A stretch of DNA of 64,000 nt from Sinotaia quadrata (taxonomy: Eukaryota; Mollusca; Gastropoda; Architaenioglossa; Viviparidae). A model generated the notes under the pieces. It searched no databases. It was not told where the DNA came from and worked only from the letters and a program-made list of their open reading frames with translations. The position numbers were made by a program, and so were the translations under genes. Location of the stretch: contig CM054179.1 of assembly GCA_028829895.1 (NCBI GenBank), positions 75,364,544 to 75,428,543 of the forward strand, written 5' to 3'. Shown piece by piece: positions 25,894-40,232 of the stretch (position 1 is the first letter of the stretch; each line of letters opens with the position of its first letter).

Positions 25894-27076
25894 ATGAAAT
25901 AATTCACTGATTTATTCTTTCCCATTTGGTCTCTTTCAAATAAAAAAAAAATGTGGATTGATAGTCTCTACATTTTAAAAAGAATATTGTGAATAAAGAC
26001 CAAAATCATGACACTTCTGTACTCAGCTGCTTTGTGATTTTTTTAAAGTTTTGTTCATCTTGCATCAATAGCAAATATAATCAGCTTTCATTTATGGTTT
26101 CTATTACTTCTAATAATGAACAGATCTCCAGTTATTGAAAGTTTTCAACACATCTGGATGTGTTTGGTTAACATCCAAATTACTTGTTACTAAAATCCAC
26201 AAGATGCGATAAGGCGCACTCACAAGCTATTTGTGTAAGCTGATGTTTCACCAGGATACTCTTCCATCATGCAACCAAACAAGCAGTGATACAAATATGT
26301 ATGTACATGTAAGTCAGAGCAAAAGACCCATCTTTCAGGAGAAGATAAATGAAAGAGAGCTTAGTAGAGTAGAGTCCCCTCTTTAGTATCACTGTTGCTT
26401 CTGTACAAGCAAGACATGAGTTCAAGTCAGTGATGCCTATTTAAAATCTTTTTGGTAGTCAGTCTGATACCACATTTTTGGATAAGTTGCTATGGTCCTT
26501 TCTCTCCTTTCATAGGGCCAGTTTCACAAAAACCACTTAAAATGAAACTCTATGCATTTGCTAGATGCATTCTAGTTAATTGACAGCTGTAGATAGCATT
26601 TCACATCTGGCTATCTGCCAAACAGAAATGCTCTAATTAGTTGACAACTTGACCCATCACGACTAGTGTGCAATAAGAATTTTATTCTACAAGCCAATAT
26701 TAACAATGTCAGTAGCCACATGACCATTAAATTTGCAAAGGAAATTTCAAGTTTTTGAAGTGATTGTTCTAATAGAAGCATATGAATATTGAAAATATAG
26801 TTTTACGCTAAAGACTGAAAAGTTCAGTAAGAAATCAATTAAATTGCAAGGAACACATTTTTGCTATTAGTAATTGATGTTTCATCCACTTATCAAACAG
26901 CAGACAAATTTAATGAACTTAAATCACAAGAATCATAGAATATATGAATTGAAAAGAAAACCCCTTTACTGACATAATAACTAATAACCTTGGAGATGAT
27001 TAGGCACTACTTATTCTAAATTCAGAACTTCATTCAGAACTTGATTATTTTGCATGCATATGGGAGGGGGTGTCTG

Positions 27077-27177
<101 letters not shown>

Positions 27178-29920
27178 TATTTGTATGTGTTGTAGAGATT
27201 ATGTATAGGTGGTGCATGCCATGTCAGTGTTTGTCATATATGCATTATGTGTACCATTAATATAATTACCATAATATGTAATTTAAATATCAAATTTTGG
27301 TTTAAAAAATTAGTTATACTGCTAATTAGATCTACTTTGAGTAATACGAAATAATCATTTCCCCACCCCTCACCCCCATTAACTGAAATGTCCTTAAGTG
27401 ATTATTCTACGTGTATACATTTACTGTTCATTTTTCCTACTAAGAAAATACACTGACGGTCAAATGATATTTTTTAAAATCATATTAAATATACATAAAA
27501 CTAACAGTAATATTAATTAATTAATATTAGTTTGAAAACATTATTTTGCCTCTATTATATTAAAAACTCAGCTATTGTTTAAAATGTTTTCTTTTTTAAA
27601 AATATTTTTAATACATATTATGATATATTTCTCATGTACGTTACTAATTTACTGCAATATTATTTATTGCTGTATTTAATAAAAACTTGGCTGTCATTAA
27701 TGAGATACAATGTTTACTGTTTCTGTGTCAGTGTATATCTATGTTTGCCTCACTGTAAGCAGTGGGCTCTATAAGTCATAGTCCTGTATGTGCTATATGT
27801 ATATGAGAAATTCAGAAAAGCATTTGTTTTTATGAACATTAAAATACTTAATGAATATAAATTAAAAACTTAAAAAGAATTTGTATCATATGCAGCATAT
27901 TAAGCACTAATAGCGTGCTTTCTAAGGTATCTGAAATTCATTTGATAAGCAAACTGTCCATGATTAAATGTCAAAAGAGAAAAGATAAGGTGAAATATTT
28001 TTACACTACACAAACCCTGTATATTAGTATTATTCCCATATCAAATGAATATCTTGGACTGTGAAAAAAAATGTATACTCAGGAGTTGCCATATTGTGCA
28101 TTAGATTGGTGCTACATAGAGTTAGATATGGGACAGGGTAGCTTCAGGAGTACCAAACTAATTTATGAGGCAAAATGTGATTTTTGTGAAATACTACAGA
28201 GAGCACAGAAACCACTGTACCAAATGTTGGTATAAAATATATGTATTTCCCTTATACCAACCTCTGATGCCTATCTCCAAGATAAGCTGAATGATTATTT
28301 TGAGAAGATAAATTTTATACATCATGCCAATTATATATGCCTTTGTACTTATTGAAAAGAGTATTTTGACCTTTATTTCTCTTATGCAATATGTATGGGA
28401 GTAAACAAGTATAAAAGTAAAAGCGCAGGCATGTTTTGTGTAAGAAAAGTAAATGTCTGTTTGGGAAAGTTAACAAGCAAATTCATGGCTACCCTGGTTC
28501 ACCAGAATCAGAATGTATGACAAGATATAGATCAGTCATCATTTAATGACAGTCAGACATTTGCCATAGCACATGGGTTGAGCAGACATTGTGGACTCAT
28601 GCTAGCAGACAGGGCACAGGATCTGATCAGATCCTTGCAATATCTTAAGGTACAGAAAATGTGAAGCATGATATTTTGGTGCTGGACAATTTGACTCTAG
28701 ATATTTTATCTATGGATGTTTTGATGCCTCATGTTTTGGTGTCATATTTAAATTTTAAAAAATAAGTCACAAAAAATTATTGAACTCATAAATATCATCA
28801 AACAAAATAAATAAACTCAAAAGTTTAATTTAATCCTCATGCATCAACAACTTATGCATTAATCCTCACAGATATGTTGCAATTTTCATAGCTCTCTATT
28901 CTCCAGTCAGTCAGACAGATTGGCATATATTTTTTGTTTTTCATTGGCAGATATTCTCCGAAGATATATCATTAATTTTATTGTGTCCCTTTTACTGGTC
29001 ATTTATTAATTAGTGCAACAACATTCAAAGTTTTCACATGTTTATGCTACATTTTATATTTTTTAGTAGTATCCTTCTTATAGAACCACACATGGACACA
29101 AAGCAAAAGGTATGTCAGTTCTACACAAAATAATCAAAGCTTATCTCAATAATACTCAATAAAAGATGTCTACAGATAATTAAATTTATTGTTTCTTTGG
29201 TTGTGTTAGGTTTTCATGTTAAATACACAGAAAAAAATGGAACCACTGAGCTATTGCAATGTTTAAATAATAATAATGGTGATTTATAAAAATGTTTAAT
29301 CTTTAACTAAAGTTTAAAAAGCTCTACGTGCTTAACAGTACTTAGTAAAACATATAACACAAAATAGATATAAGAAATGTACAATGGTAGTATGTGTAGC
29401 ACCCATGAGTTTAATGCATTAGTTTGTGTGTGTTCACTGTGGCCTGCAAACCTGCATAGCCTATCCCATAAATCTGACCTCTGGCAATAGCAACTAGATT
29501 TACAGTATGGGGTCAGGGAGTTCACTTTTTAGCCACACGATGCTTTGTGCATTGTACCCATGTTAGCTGATGTACAGTACGAGGATACATACTTTTATCA
29601 GTATAAGTTGTTTGGTGTACTTATTAATTGTATTAGCAGTTTATATATTTAAAAAGGAAATTGTTTAAATTTTTAATTGATATATTTTAATATGATGAAT
29701 ATTGATATGATATTTGCATATTTTACCATTTATGTGTGAAAATGCTTTATTCTAGAGCCCATCAACACAGATTTTATTTTAGTTTAGGTCTCATCCTCTA
29801 GGTTATGTATTAGTAAAGAGTAATGTATTAAAGCATAATCAGGGAAGGTTCATTATATATTTGATTCATTTTATAACTCTTAGGCATTTAGCTGTAATTG
29901 AAAATTGAAAGCAAATGAGG

Positions 29921-30300
29921 TGTGGCAGAGTAAATCTGCCTCTCCCTATTTTTAAATTTATTTACATAAATTGTTAAATTGTCAGAATAACCCAACCTTG
30001 GACCTCCTTATATACAGTATTTTTGAAAGTGTCTGAGTTTGAAGTAAACACTCGAGGCAAAAATATTCTAGCTTTGCTAATGTAATGCAAACTAGTGACT
30101 AGTTTTTTTGTTTTTTAATCCAATGATTATGATTTAAGACAATAGGCCAGCCAATGTGCTGAGATTAAAGAGTTTACTTGCTGTTGAGAAATCTATCTAA
30201 TCACTTTGAATTAGGAGTAGAAAGAAGAAGTCCGGTTTTGAAAGGCAGCTGTTAACTTGATGGTGAGTTAAACTGACTAGTTGAGAGAGAATGGACTTTG
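29921..30300 (+). repeat. Interspersed repeat family R1, copy B
   Basis: Starts TGTGGCAGAG and ends TTGAGAGAGAATGGACT. It matches copy A at scattered blocks and the inverted copy C along its right half (GGCAGCTGTTAACTTGATGG). It has no MITE insertion. Confidence 0.75.
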
Positions 30301-32507
30301 AAATCTTTCATGCATTTCCCTTCATAGGGAAAAATGCATCAAAGTCTGAACTATATAATAAAACCTTAGCTGGTAAGGGAATGACACTATTTCTAATTTT
30401 ATTTGAATGAAAATGAAACCAACACCATCTCTAATTTTATATGAAAGAAAATTAAACCAAAGACCAAAGGACAGACACTATTAAGATTAGGGCATAATGT
30501 CAGTAATTGTGGATGAAAATGTGCAAATTTCATGAATCTCTAACACACTCTCCACATCTAGCATCCCACCTGCACATGGGAGGAACATTCAATCATCAAA
30601 ATACTAGTGAAATAATTAGAGCAAGTAACAGTGCAATAAAGAATTAAACTCTAGCATGAACCACTAATAAAGAATAGATCAATTTGCTAATTTTCTCCTC
30701 AAAGAAACAAATTTTGATTGCCTGATACAATGAACTGAATGCACAAGTGCAATTCTGACACTCAAAACTACTGATATTTCTTCTACAATGGCTTAACTGA
30801 TTTTGCATTGTCAGGTGCAACATTTCTTTGACAGATCTAGATTCTATTTTATAACAGGGCAGTAATTATCTCACAAAATGATTACCAGAAAACTCTGGTA
30901 CAAAGCACACTTATGAAATTTCTATGAATTAGAATGCCTAGCAAACTATTAGGACAGTAGGAACTTCTTGCCTTATCTCTGACAACAATAAAGTGCAGTG
31001 TAATACTATCAGCTGTAGTAATTAATAATTATGTTCTGAAATTTAAACTTTGTGATCACATCACCATAAAGTGAAACTATTTGCATCAAAATGATAGACC
31101 AAACCATGTCAATTAAACATATTGTCTAAATGTAAAGATAAGTTAACCACCAGAATTTGTGCCAATATTCAAGATCTTAAAGATTCAAATAAAGAAATTA
31201 ACCCATTTGAAACAGTAAGTTAAAGCTTGTTCATATTATTAGAGACATTTTAGAGCAATAGTCAGTTCTGGCACTGGAGTACACTGACAATGAGCAGAAC
31301 CAAGGAACATTTAAGCAATATTTTTTTATTTTTTTTTGGGGGGGAGGGGTTGTATAAAACCATGTTGTGACAGTGTAAATTGGATAATAATGCTTATTGT
31401 GACCAAAGCTGAATCACCTTGCACCAGTTTTAATCCTATGACTTAGTTTGTGACAATTATGTTTTATATTTATTTGGGGGGAGGGGGTATATCATTTCCC
31501 TGTGACTAATTATTATAGGGTAATTCATGAAGGTACTCACAATCAGTAAGCAATACTTCTTATAAGTGATTGACAATGTATTAATTTTATGGCAATTTTT
31601 TTTTAAAAGGTGAATCAATTAAAGATTATTTTATGTCCAAAATGGCTGCAAGTATAAGTTATATATTGTACAAAAATATCAGTTATATTTCATTGAATTT
31701 ATAGTTTGCTAATTCAGGAAACTGAATGGGTTACTTTTCTTTAGTCATTGGGGATCATGTGCTAAGTGTAGACTATCTTTGAATTTCTTTATTTTTTGGA
31801 CAATAAGTGTATGAATTTTCTAAATATATTTTTGAAGGTAAATTTACTAAAAATCTTTATTTGTTGTAGATATTTTAAGTCTAAATTTAGAGGAAACATT
31901 TAATTTTCATTAATTTTCCTGTACTGCTTCATAATATGCTTATAGAAATCAAATTAAAAAATATTATTTATTGTGAAAGTAGCATCAAAGTAAAAACCTG
32001 GATCTTTTGGGGGAGCCAAAATATAATCACAAATGGATGAAATTTACAAACTTAGTTTTGAAAGAATGCATTTATTTTAGTATAGATAACACTGGACACA
32101 TAACAGTGTAATATGAGAGGATTTTCATGTATGATTACTAAATAAAAGTAATACTTAATTAAAGAAATATAATAGTAATTGTGTGTGTGTGTGTGTGTGA
32201 ATTCATTTAATATTCAGTATGATTATGAATGCATGCCTACATGACTGACCAGCAATGACTTGATAAGTAATAATGGATCTGAAGAAAACAATGAATGACT
32301 AGCAGTGAAACCTAAACTAGTCCATGTTCTGTACAAGTTGGCAAAAATCAAATTTTCAGTCAAATTTTAGAAAATAGCAATCAATATATCTCTGAACACC
32401 AAGCATCTATCCATTGTCATAAAAGAAAATGCAATTCTAAATATTCCTTATTAATATTACTAAAGTAGGAAAGGCTAAATAATGGGTATTGCTATTAAGA
32501 TACATAC

Positions 32508-32679
32508 CAACTGTGAAGACAAAAGGACCCATTGGGTAATAATTTCTGAAAACAAAAAATGGAAGGTAAACCTCTCCATTTTCTCCTGGAACAGGAAAGG
32601 AGCCACTGTCTTTGTAGTCAAATGGGTTTTGGAATTCTATCTCCATAAATTGCTCTATTTCAGCATCATTTGTCTTCAG
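32508..32679 (-). CDS. Exon f (residues 455-512): aromatic-rich module
   Basis: The 172-nt exon follows ATGTTAG in phase 0 and ends at TTG|gtatgt in phase 1. It is rich in Phe, Tyr and Pro (for example the strings NPFDYKDSGSF and FRNYYPMGPFVF), suggesting a packed beta domain core. There is no cysteine. It is separated from exon e by only 290 bp, the shortest intron in the gene. Domain unknown. Confidence 0.85.
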
Positions 32680-32969
32680 CTAACATAAAAATAATAATAT
32701 AAAATGCAAAATAACAAAAGTATTTGAATAACAACTGATTTATGAATCATTAAATTAAAAAAATATATCAGCTTCAAGAACAAATTTACATTTTTTTTTA
32801 AAAGCTAAGGTGTTAAAATAAATTAAGCAATACAATTGTTGTTTCATGATTATGTTTGCACTATGATTTGCTGACAGCTGTTATTTGGATCACTTAATGA
32901 CATTAGCTGCTCAAGAGTAACATACATGACTATTAAAATGTCAAGTAAGTAATTCTGAGATTAACTTAC
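32680..32969 (-). other. Intron between exons e and f (290 bp)
   Basis: Short AT-rich intron with no visible feature. Confidence 0.75.
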
Positions 32970-33109
32970 AGCTGCAATTGTGCTCTCCTGGATACCATTT
33001 ATTAGATTCAGAATGTCAGTTACTGGGAGGTTCAAGTCCGAAAACATTTTCAACAATCCATCCAATGACTGTGATTCCATAGCATCAAGAAAAGGTCCAA
33101 GAAACTCCT
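32970..33109 (-). CDS. Exon e (residues 408-454): short helical linker
   Basis: The 140-nt exon starts after TATATATAG and ends at GCT|gtaagt in phase 0. The acceptor two bases further (TATAGAG) would break the frame with exon d, so the upstream AG was chosen. The peptide is helical in character, rich in Leu and acidic residues, with no cysteine. It joins the beta module of exons c-d to the next module. Confidence 0.8.
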
Positions 33110-35005
33110 CTATATATAGACAGCATTCAAAATGTCATATATACTATGCACTTACATCACTCATTATGATATATTATTCCTAAACTGTACACATATATCA
33201 CTCATCATATCATTGATCATGTTCCTATATTGTACTTTTAACATGTATCACTCATCACAATACACATCAAATACATTGTGTACTTAAACAAATATCACTT
33301 ATCATGAAACAAAACATACACTTATAAATCATCATATCTAATACACTGTGCACTTCATATATGGTTCAATCACTGGGCAAGTATACCACAAAGGTGGGTC
33401 CAATTGAAATATGTATTTCATGTATTTTATGTTCTAAATGTTCAGAATTGATGTGAGAGCTACATAGGATAATTTTGTGAATATTTGTTTATTTTGTAAT
33501 AATTTGCAATACAAATTCGTTTTCAACTGAAAAATAGCACCTCTTTTTGTGACATACATACATATAGCTATTTTCTTTAATTTTCATTGTTATAAATAAT
33601 CCAACAAACATAATTTTGAAAAGTGATAATATATTGAAGCAACATTCAATGTTCCTTTTATATTGCAGTCAATTTTGTGAAGAAGTAATATTTTTAAAAG
33701 TCACATTTTTTTTGTCATGTGTAGTTTCCACATACATTAGTCCAAAACTTTTATTCTTTTACCAAAAACCGACATGCCAAATGATATTTAAACAATCCAT
33801 GTATTTGAAATATTCATATGCTAATGTTTTCCCAATTTATTTGTTATATTCAGAAATATTCAATTTTAGGAAAACTACTCTGACATTGTTTCCATTTTAA
33901 CATGTGACAAAGAACTTCATAAATTTCTAAATATGAAATAAGATATAAATATAGCAAACTAGTTCTTACATTTTTCAAAGCCGCCATATTCTGAAAAGAT
34001 AAGTCTCATGTCATTTTGTCTTGGTGTCATGAGCTTAAGTATCAAATAAAATAAGAAAAATAACTTTTGTTTCCATTAAGATCACATCAATGACAACAGA
34101 AATAGCGGGGAAATTTTCAGCATCTTTGATGTTTCGAAACAGCTATGACTTCTGATAATCTCAATATATTTAGATTAAATTGATTAGCATCATAAATAGT
34201 TTACATATTTATCTTCATATCCATGTGGTTTCATTGGAATTTAAAATTTCACATAGCTATGTGTATATGTGTATATTTTAAACCTGAACTAGTAAGAGTA
34301 AAGAAACCTATGAATTACATTCAAGAATATAAACATCTTGATTAGGCTTATTATATATTAAAAATGTTATATTTAGAAATATACATTGTTTATTACTTAA
34401 TATTATCTTTGCAGCATAATAACTTAGACTGTTTATACTTAATTGAGAAAAATAGAGCTTATTTTATGACAGTTGATATTTTGTCACTAGAAGATGAATA
34501 AGGTTTCCACATGAAGTTATAGTTATATACCACATTTTAAATAAATATGTATCCAGATTAAGTTAATAATTTAGGTCAATAAAGAATATATAATCGTTTT
34601 AATGAGATAATTATATTGAATATTGTACAAAAATATTTTTTCTGGTAAAATACATCTCAACCTTACTTTCTAAGTTTTCAACAGAAATATGCTTTTTACA
34701 AATTTCAAACTCCTATAACATCAACATTTTATATATTTTTCTTATGTTTTATGCAAGCATTAGGCCCTGCTGTAGACTTAAACATGTGAAATAAAATACC
34801 CAAACAACTGCAACATGCATTTAATAAAGCCATGCTAATATATAATTTGTGATGGAATTTATCATTATATAAATCAAGAATCCTGTGTCCAGAAAATAAA
34901 CTTTATAACTTAAATAATTGCATAAACATTTTAAAATGTCAAACTGCAACTCATAAATTCTAGAATGCAAAATAAATATACATGTGCACACAATACAAAT
35001 GTTAC
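33110..35005 (-). other. Intron between exons d and e (1.9 kb)
   Basis: Begins with a degenerate repeat (33125-33360) and holds a possible 21-nt microexon discussed in the findings. The rest is AT-rich and featureless. Confidence 0.65.
33125..33360. repeat. Degenerate ATCACTCATCAT repeat
   Basis: Motifs TATCACTCATCA and ACACTGTGCACTT recur at irregular 40-60 bp spacing. Confidence 0.6.
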
Positions 35006-35206
35006 CATCTATGGACTGCTTTTGTCCACTCTGGCCATCAAATCTGATGTTCTTAATGACCGGAACCTCTTGTAAGCACCAGTCTAGCGTGCAGGCAAGT
35101 GCACTCAAAGACATACTTAGTTCAGATCCTTGCCACTCTGCACCAACTTTAAATTTTACTTGAAATACTTCAAATACTTTTATATCCACAACCAGAGTCT
35201 GTTCAT
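35006..35206 (-). CDS. Exon d (residues 341-408): beta-rich module, second half
   Basis: The 201-nt exon follows ATTATAG and ends at ATG|gtaaca in phase 1. It begins by completing an Asp codon from exon c. The peptide alternates hydrophobic and polar residues (VVDIKVFEVFQVKFKVGAEW), as in a beta sheet, and carries cysteines at about 379 and 384 flanking Thr-Leu-Asp-Trp. Because exons c and d share phase-1 boundaries at both ends, they could act as a symmetrical cassette. No known domain name fits with confidence. Confidence 0.85.
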
Positions 35207-35869
35207 CTATAATTTAGGCAAAGAAAGAAATATTACAGGTTTATACTTTTCTATCATCAAGCATTACTTATTTACTGTAAGAAAATAAAATTGCCAATTG
35301 TAACACTGATAAACTGTTTCAGATGCAATTATTGATGCTTAACATTTATAATGATATTTAATGAAGACAAAACTATGTTTTTAATGAATTTTATCAAGCA
35401 ATTAATGATGAAAACAACAAACTTGTAAGTCTAAAATCATTCAGTATAAGATGTGCTGATGATTTGCTTTCTGGGGTTAATGCTGTCCCCATACAATTTA
35501 GAACATTTGCCATACACAAAAAATAATTTGATTCATTCATTCAATAATTGAAAAATTTTTATACAATAAGATTTTAAAGTTAGATTTATTATAAATAATA
35601 ATAATCTGATATTGAAAATGTAAATACTTTTACCAATTTTATTTTTGATTTTTACATTCAGATGTTGACAAAGCCAGATGCAATAGATGTACTTTACAAT
35701 TTATAAATTTACTATTTTCCAAAGTATTCCATCCATAAGTAAAGACATTATAGTTTACCAGCCTGTAGCATATTACAAAATTTCCAAAGAGCATTGAGTG
35801 CTACTAAGTTGTTTTGGCTACTGTATTTTATATAGCATCTTTTTTTTCTTTCATCTCTTATTTCAAGTT

Positions 35870-36215
35870 CTGGTACGGTGAATTTTTTAACTTTTGTGCT
35901 TTCTAACTCTGTGTGCTCTCTTTGTAGTTTATGTCCTGCAATCTCCCTGTGATTTATGTCCTTCAATCCCCCTAGCTTTTGTCCTGCAATCTCTATGTCC
36001 TTTATGTTCTGCAATCTAATTGTGGCTTTCTGTTCTGCAGTCTCCCTGTCTTCTGTAGTCTCCCTGTGCTTTATTCCAGCAATTTTACTGTACCTTATTT
36101 TGTGCAGTCTCTCTGTGATTTATGTCTTGCAGTTTCCATGTACTTTAATTTTAATGACCGGCAAAATCCCTATGGTTCACGTCCTGCAGTCTTCCTCTGT
36201 TCTTAAGCTGAAAAT
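35870..36215. repeat. Degenerate minisatellite, about 25-30 bp units
   Basis: Variants of TTTATGTCCTGCAATCTCCC and GCAGTCTCCCTGTG recur about twelve times. The open plus and minus frames across it are by-products. Confidence 0.8.
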
Positions 36216-36843
36216 TTGTGTTATGGCTGACAATTTGAGTTAAGTTATTGATGTTATAGTTATATGAATGCTTATTTTGACTACTTGCAAGGTATGTAAT
36301 AGACACTAGATTTTTTTCATATTTATTCTGAATTTGTACAACTCCAATAATTCTTCTCCTTATTACAGATGTGTCTTTTGTATTAGAATATTACTGTTTT
36401 AAGTTTTGAAGTGTATATAACTTTGTTATTGACATTTTGTAGTAAACTGAAAGAGCTTTAATAAAAAGTAGTTTGTAATTATATTGTTATATATCAATAA
36501 ATTTTAATAAAATAAATATATATATTTTTATACAAACAAAAATACTGATATTATATTTTGACAAAAGAAAGAAAAAAAACAAAGTATGAGGGTCAGTTTA
36601 CAAAAAAATGTTCACTTAAATATAATGATATCTGCAACAGAAAACTACAAGAAGTAAATGTGACAACATAACCACATGAGGTAAATGTGACACCAAATAA
36701 TGAATTGACAAGTCATTAAGTACTACCTCTAGTACCTGCAAATTGCAACATTATATTTTTTAATAACATGAAATTCAAACAATCAAACCACTAGTTGCTA
36801 AAATACATAACAATAACATATTGTGACACCAACACCACTTAGT

Positions 36844-38130
36844 TGTCACGAAAAAAGGGGGGAGTAATCATGAAAATTTATTTTTTTACTCTTGATTGTC
36901 TCCACTTGCCCATCGCGTGACGCGGTGGACAGCCATGGGTGTCATCTACGTGAACGTCGAGTGTCATCTATGTGCAGAGTGACGTGTTAATTAAGTGCAC
37001 TGTTTGTTACCAATTACTGGCAGGGCATTTGCTTATTTTGTTTGCATACAGTCAACATGTTTGCTAATTTCATGTTTCCAACATTTTTATAAAAATACAT
37101 TTGATTAATTATTAGTGTTAGATGTTCGGTAATTATGTTCACAATATGTAGAAAATGTGTTTGATTTTTATTAACATTTCTTATTACAAATTTAATTAGG
37201 GATTATATTTTAGGAGTATTGCACCTTCATAGCGTCAGTAAAGTAGGGATACATGCATGAATTTTATCTGTGAGAGAATGAGAACTGATTGTGTATAAAA
37301 GGGCTAACGGGAGCTATTTTACTTCATCATTCCCACCAACGGAGGGTGGCTGAGGGTGTGCGCCAAACTGGTGCTGCCTGTTTCACCCCCTTCCGCCAGC
37401 CCTCCCGGCCTCCATCTCACTGCGAGGCTGTGGGGATCCCCCCAGAAGCAGACCAAGACTGAGAACATTGAGAAGATGAAAAGTCTCTTGCGGCTTCTGG
37501 GATGAATGTAAGAGGAACCACCACACCACCACCACTATTTTACTTCAGTGTGCATCTGGTCTGGACTACAGAGAGGTGTGAGGCCCCGTATGTTTTTGCC
37601 TACACTAAGTTTAGACAATCTTTCTATCTTTGTCATGACCAGGGAAGAAAGACCTGAATATTCTCCACGTACCTATAGGGTTGGACGTATGTTTTATCGC
37701 ACCCAATCTGTTCATGGCAACCTGTAAACAAAGGTTACTTGGATGCATTTGCCATATTTAGCTCCCTCGAGCAGAACAGCAATTGTAAAGATTTCTAGTG
37801 ACTTTCCTGTACCAGAAATTGCTGGATATAGTCACCATATCTTGCCAACATATGTCAATGGAATTTTGTAGTGTATTCTTCACTCTTACACACTTCTCCC
37901 CAACTCTACCACGGTCAGTAGTAGCGGTTTAAATCAGTAAACCAGGAGGTTCAAATCATACACAGAAAGAAAGGTTGCTTATTCCCTGTAAAATATCAGG
38001 GAACAACTGTTAAGTTTCTAGTTTATATATCTTTAACTCCATTCTCTCTTATTTTCGAGTCTCAACTTAAGTTTCTTGCAACAGTATCCATTAGCCTGAT
38101 ACACGGATACAGCATAATAAATACAGCATA
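36844..38130 (+). mobile_element. Possible LTR-like element with TATA promoter
   Basis: Begins TGTCACG, followed by a purine run. A consensus TATA box, TATAAAAGG, lies at about 37293 with a GC-rich block 30-200 bp downstream. A polyadenylation signal AATAAA is at about 38117, and TTAGT stands just left of 36844 and just right of 38130. The right end reads GCATA rather than the expected CA, and a tRNA-like SINE remnant may lie inside near 37910. The assignment is tentative. Confidence 0.35.
37293..37301 (+). promoter_or_regulatory. TATA box TATAAAAGG
   Basis: A near-consensus TATA box stands upstream of an abruptly GC-rich segment (37325-37520), unusual in this AT-rich intron. It probably belongs to the LTR-like element and faces against the host gene. 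Confidence 0.45.
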
Positions 38131-38296
38131 TTAGTTTATGAGCGGTTTCACTAGAAACAATGTCAAGTGTTGAGCATACTATATACGATCATTTTAGTTC
38201 AAACATTTGTAGAAATAATAGTCTACTCACATAATACATCTCTATGTAAAATGAAAATATAACACATCAATAGCAAAAATACATGATATATTTCTA

Positions 38297-38615
38297 AGTC
38301 TATTCTCTCTCACCCAGTCAGTTAACTCACCATTAAGCTAATGGCTGCCTTTCAAGACCAGACTTCTTGCCACTCCAAATTCAAGCGATTAGACAAAAGA
38401 ATTCTCTACAGCATGTAAACTTTTGATCACAGCCCATTGGCTAGTCTCGTTCTCATAAATCTTAACCATTGGATAATAAATACTACTCATTGAGTCGGAA
38501 CTGGTTTGGATTGCATCAAAAATTTCTAGCATATTCTCAACATCAAGTGTTTACTCCAACTTTGACTCTTACAAAAATATCATAAATAGTGCCCAAGGTC
38601 AGGTACTCTGCCACA
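38297..38615 (-). repeat. Interspersed repeat family R1, copy C
   Basis: The reverse complement starts TGTGGCAGAG and ends GAGAGAGAATAGACT, matching copies A and B. Relative to copy B it lacks part of the left interior. Confidence 0.75.
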
Positions 38616-40232
38616 TATAGCATATACTGAAATGTTCTTTACAACATGTCTACTCTAGCATGTAATTTACACAAATTTACTGTTTGCTATATATTCTAAT
38701 TGGTTTCTAAAACAAATTAATATAACTAATCAATATATATTGACCAACCCTGTAGAATTTATTGTGGCTTATGAAATACTTTTATTTTTCTGAAAGCATA
38801 ATTGTCACAAACCGTATACCTAACACTTGCTTTTCTTTCAATGTACATGGCTGGATAATACAATTTTTTATTTCAATCAACAATAGTAAATCAGGGTCTA
38901 CTGCTTTATAGCAACAGACGCAACTTGCAATTAAATGCATAACTTACTCAATAAGTCAAGCCAAATGATCCATTATTATCTTTCTTCTCAACAAACATTT
39001 TGCGGACATAAGTGTAACCTATACAGATCTGCAAGAATCTATAATTTAACTCCTCATTCTGTTAGATTGCCCCAAATATACTATCTGAATTTATATTTAC
39101 CTCTGTTTTTAACTAAGCATTCCTCATCAAATGAAATATTTTGACTTGGCTGAAACAATTTTGTATATTCCATATTGATATATAGGCAACTCTTGCTACT
39201 TGTAGGAGTTGCATTTCTGACAATTGTTGCCAATATCAAATCTGTGTAAAATAAGATTATTTAAGTATGTAATATGGGTTCTGTTCCAGTCAAATTTTTT
39301 TCAACAGGTAAGCACTAAGGGAAACTTGAGAATTATTAAGACTGTGAACTTACACATTTAAGAAATTTGTTTAATAAATAAAAACAAATAAAAGTTTCAT
39401 GCATGAAACAAAAGAATTTTTAAAGTTTTAATTTGCTTCATTTGAGATGCAAGATGTTTGTTGTTTGTTTTTAAAAAGAAGGTTCTGACTGAAAGCTGAG
39501 TTGTCATCTGTTAACTTTTGACTGCAAAGATCTTTGTGGTATTTCAAGACATATTCAGTTTCTCTTAAGGTGACTTTCATTGTTTTCTGAACCTTTTTGC
39601 TCCCTAATTATTAAAGAAATATTGGACAGTTAAAAAAATCTGCTCCACAACAGATGCACAGGAGTATCTACAATGCCCCAAGGGTTCTAAATGGAAATGA
39701 CATATGAAAACACAGATAAGAAAAGTGTGTTATTATGGGAATTTAATGTTGGTACATAACAGTCTCACTTTACAAAGTTCACCCTGTGGATCACAGTTTA
39801 TTTGATGTACAAGTGGTATTTAAAGTAAAATATAAAACAATAAATATTTTGTATATTTGGTATTTTATATAAGTTTAAGGTTATCTATAAATGATCATTT
39901 TTTCTAAATTTCTGTTTGAAAAAAGTTAAAATTTTAAAGAAATACTTGGTTGCTAGACAAAGCATGGATTTCACTAACTTTACATAGTCTAAACTACCAA
40001 AAATACTGCATTAAGGTAGAGGTGGCTTATCTGAAATGACCTCACTTGCACCTATCTTTCTAAATGTCGTAGCCCTGATGATTTTAGAAAACTTATATTG
40101 ACAAGTACACACTTTCAGTTTTGTAATTACTTAGAAAAACTAATTTTTTATTAAAAATATTTTGTTTATTAAGTGATAAAATGTTACTGTAATTTTGGTA
40201 ATAATGGTGAACTAATAATTTTGTTATCTCAC

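Larger units (their letters stand above)
35207..40232 (-). other. Intron between exons c and d (5.0 kb)
   Basis: Contains a degenerate minisatellite, an LTR-like region and interspersed repeat copy C. Segment 38616-40232 is plain AT-rich DNA. Confidence 0.65.

Noticed and set aside
26517..26580. GGGCCAGTTTCACAAA resembling a transposon end
   Set aside because: No inverted partner or target duplication nearby.
32437..32646. ATG-initiated 69-codon minus-strand frame as a separate small gene
   Set aside because: It is the inner part of exon f; splice sites and phase place it in the large gene.
37905..37975. tRNA-like sequence with GGTTCAAATC resembling a B box
   Set aside because: The rest does not fold as a tRNA; at best a decayed tRNA-derived SINE.
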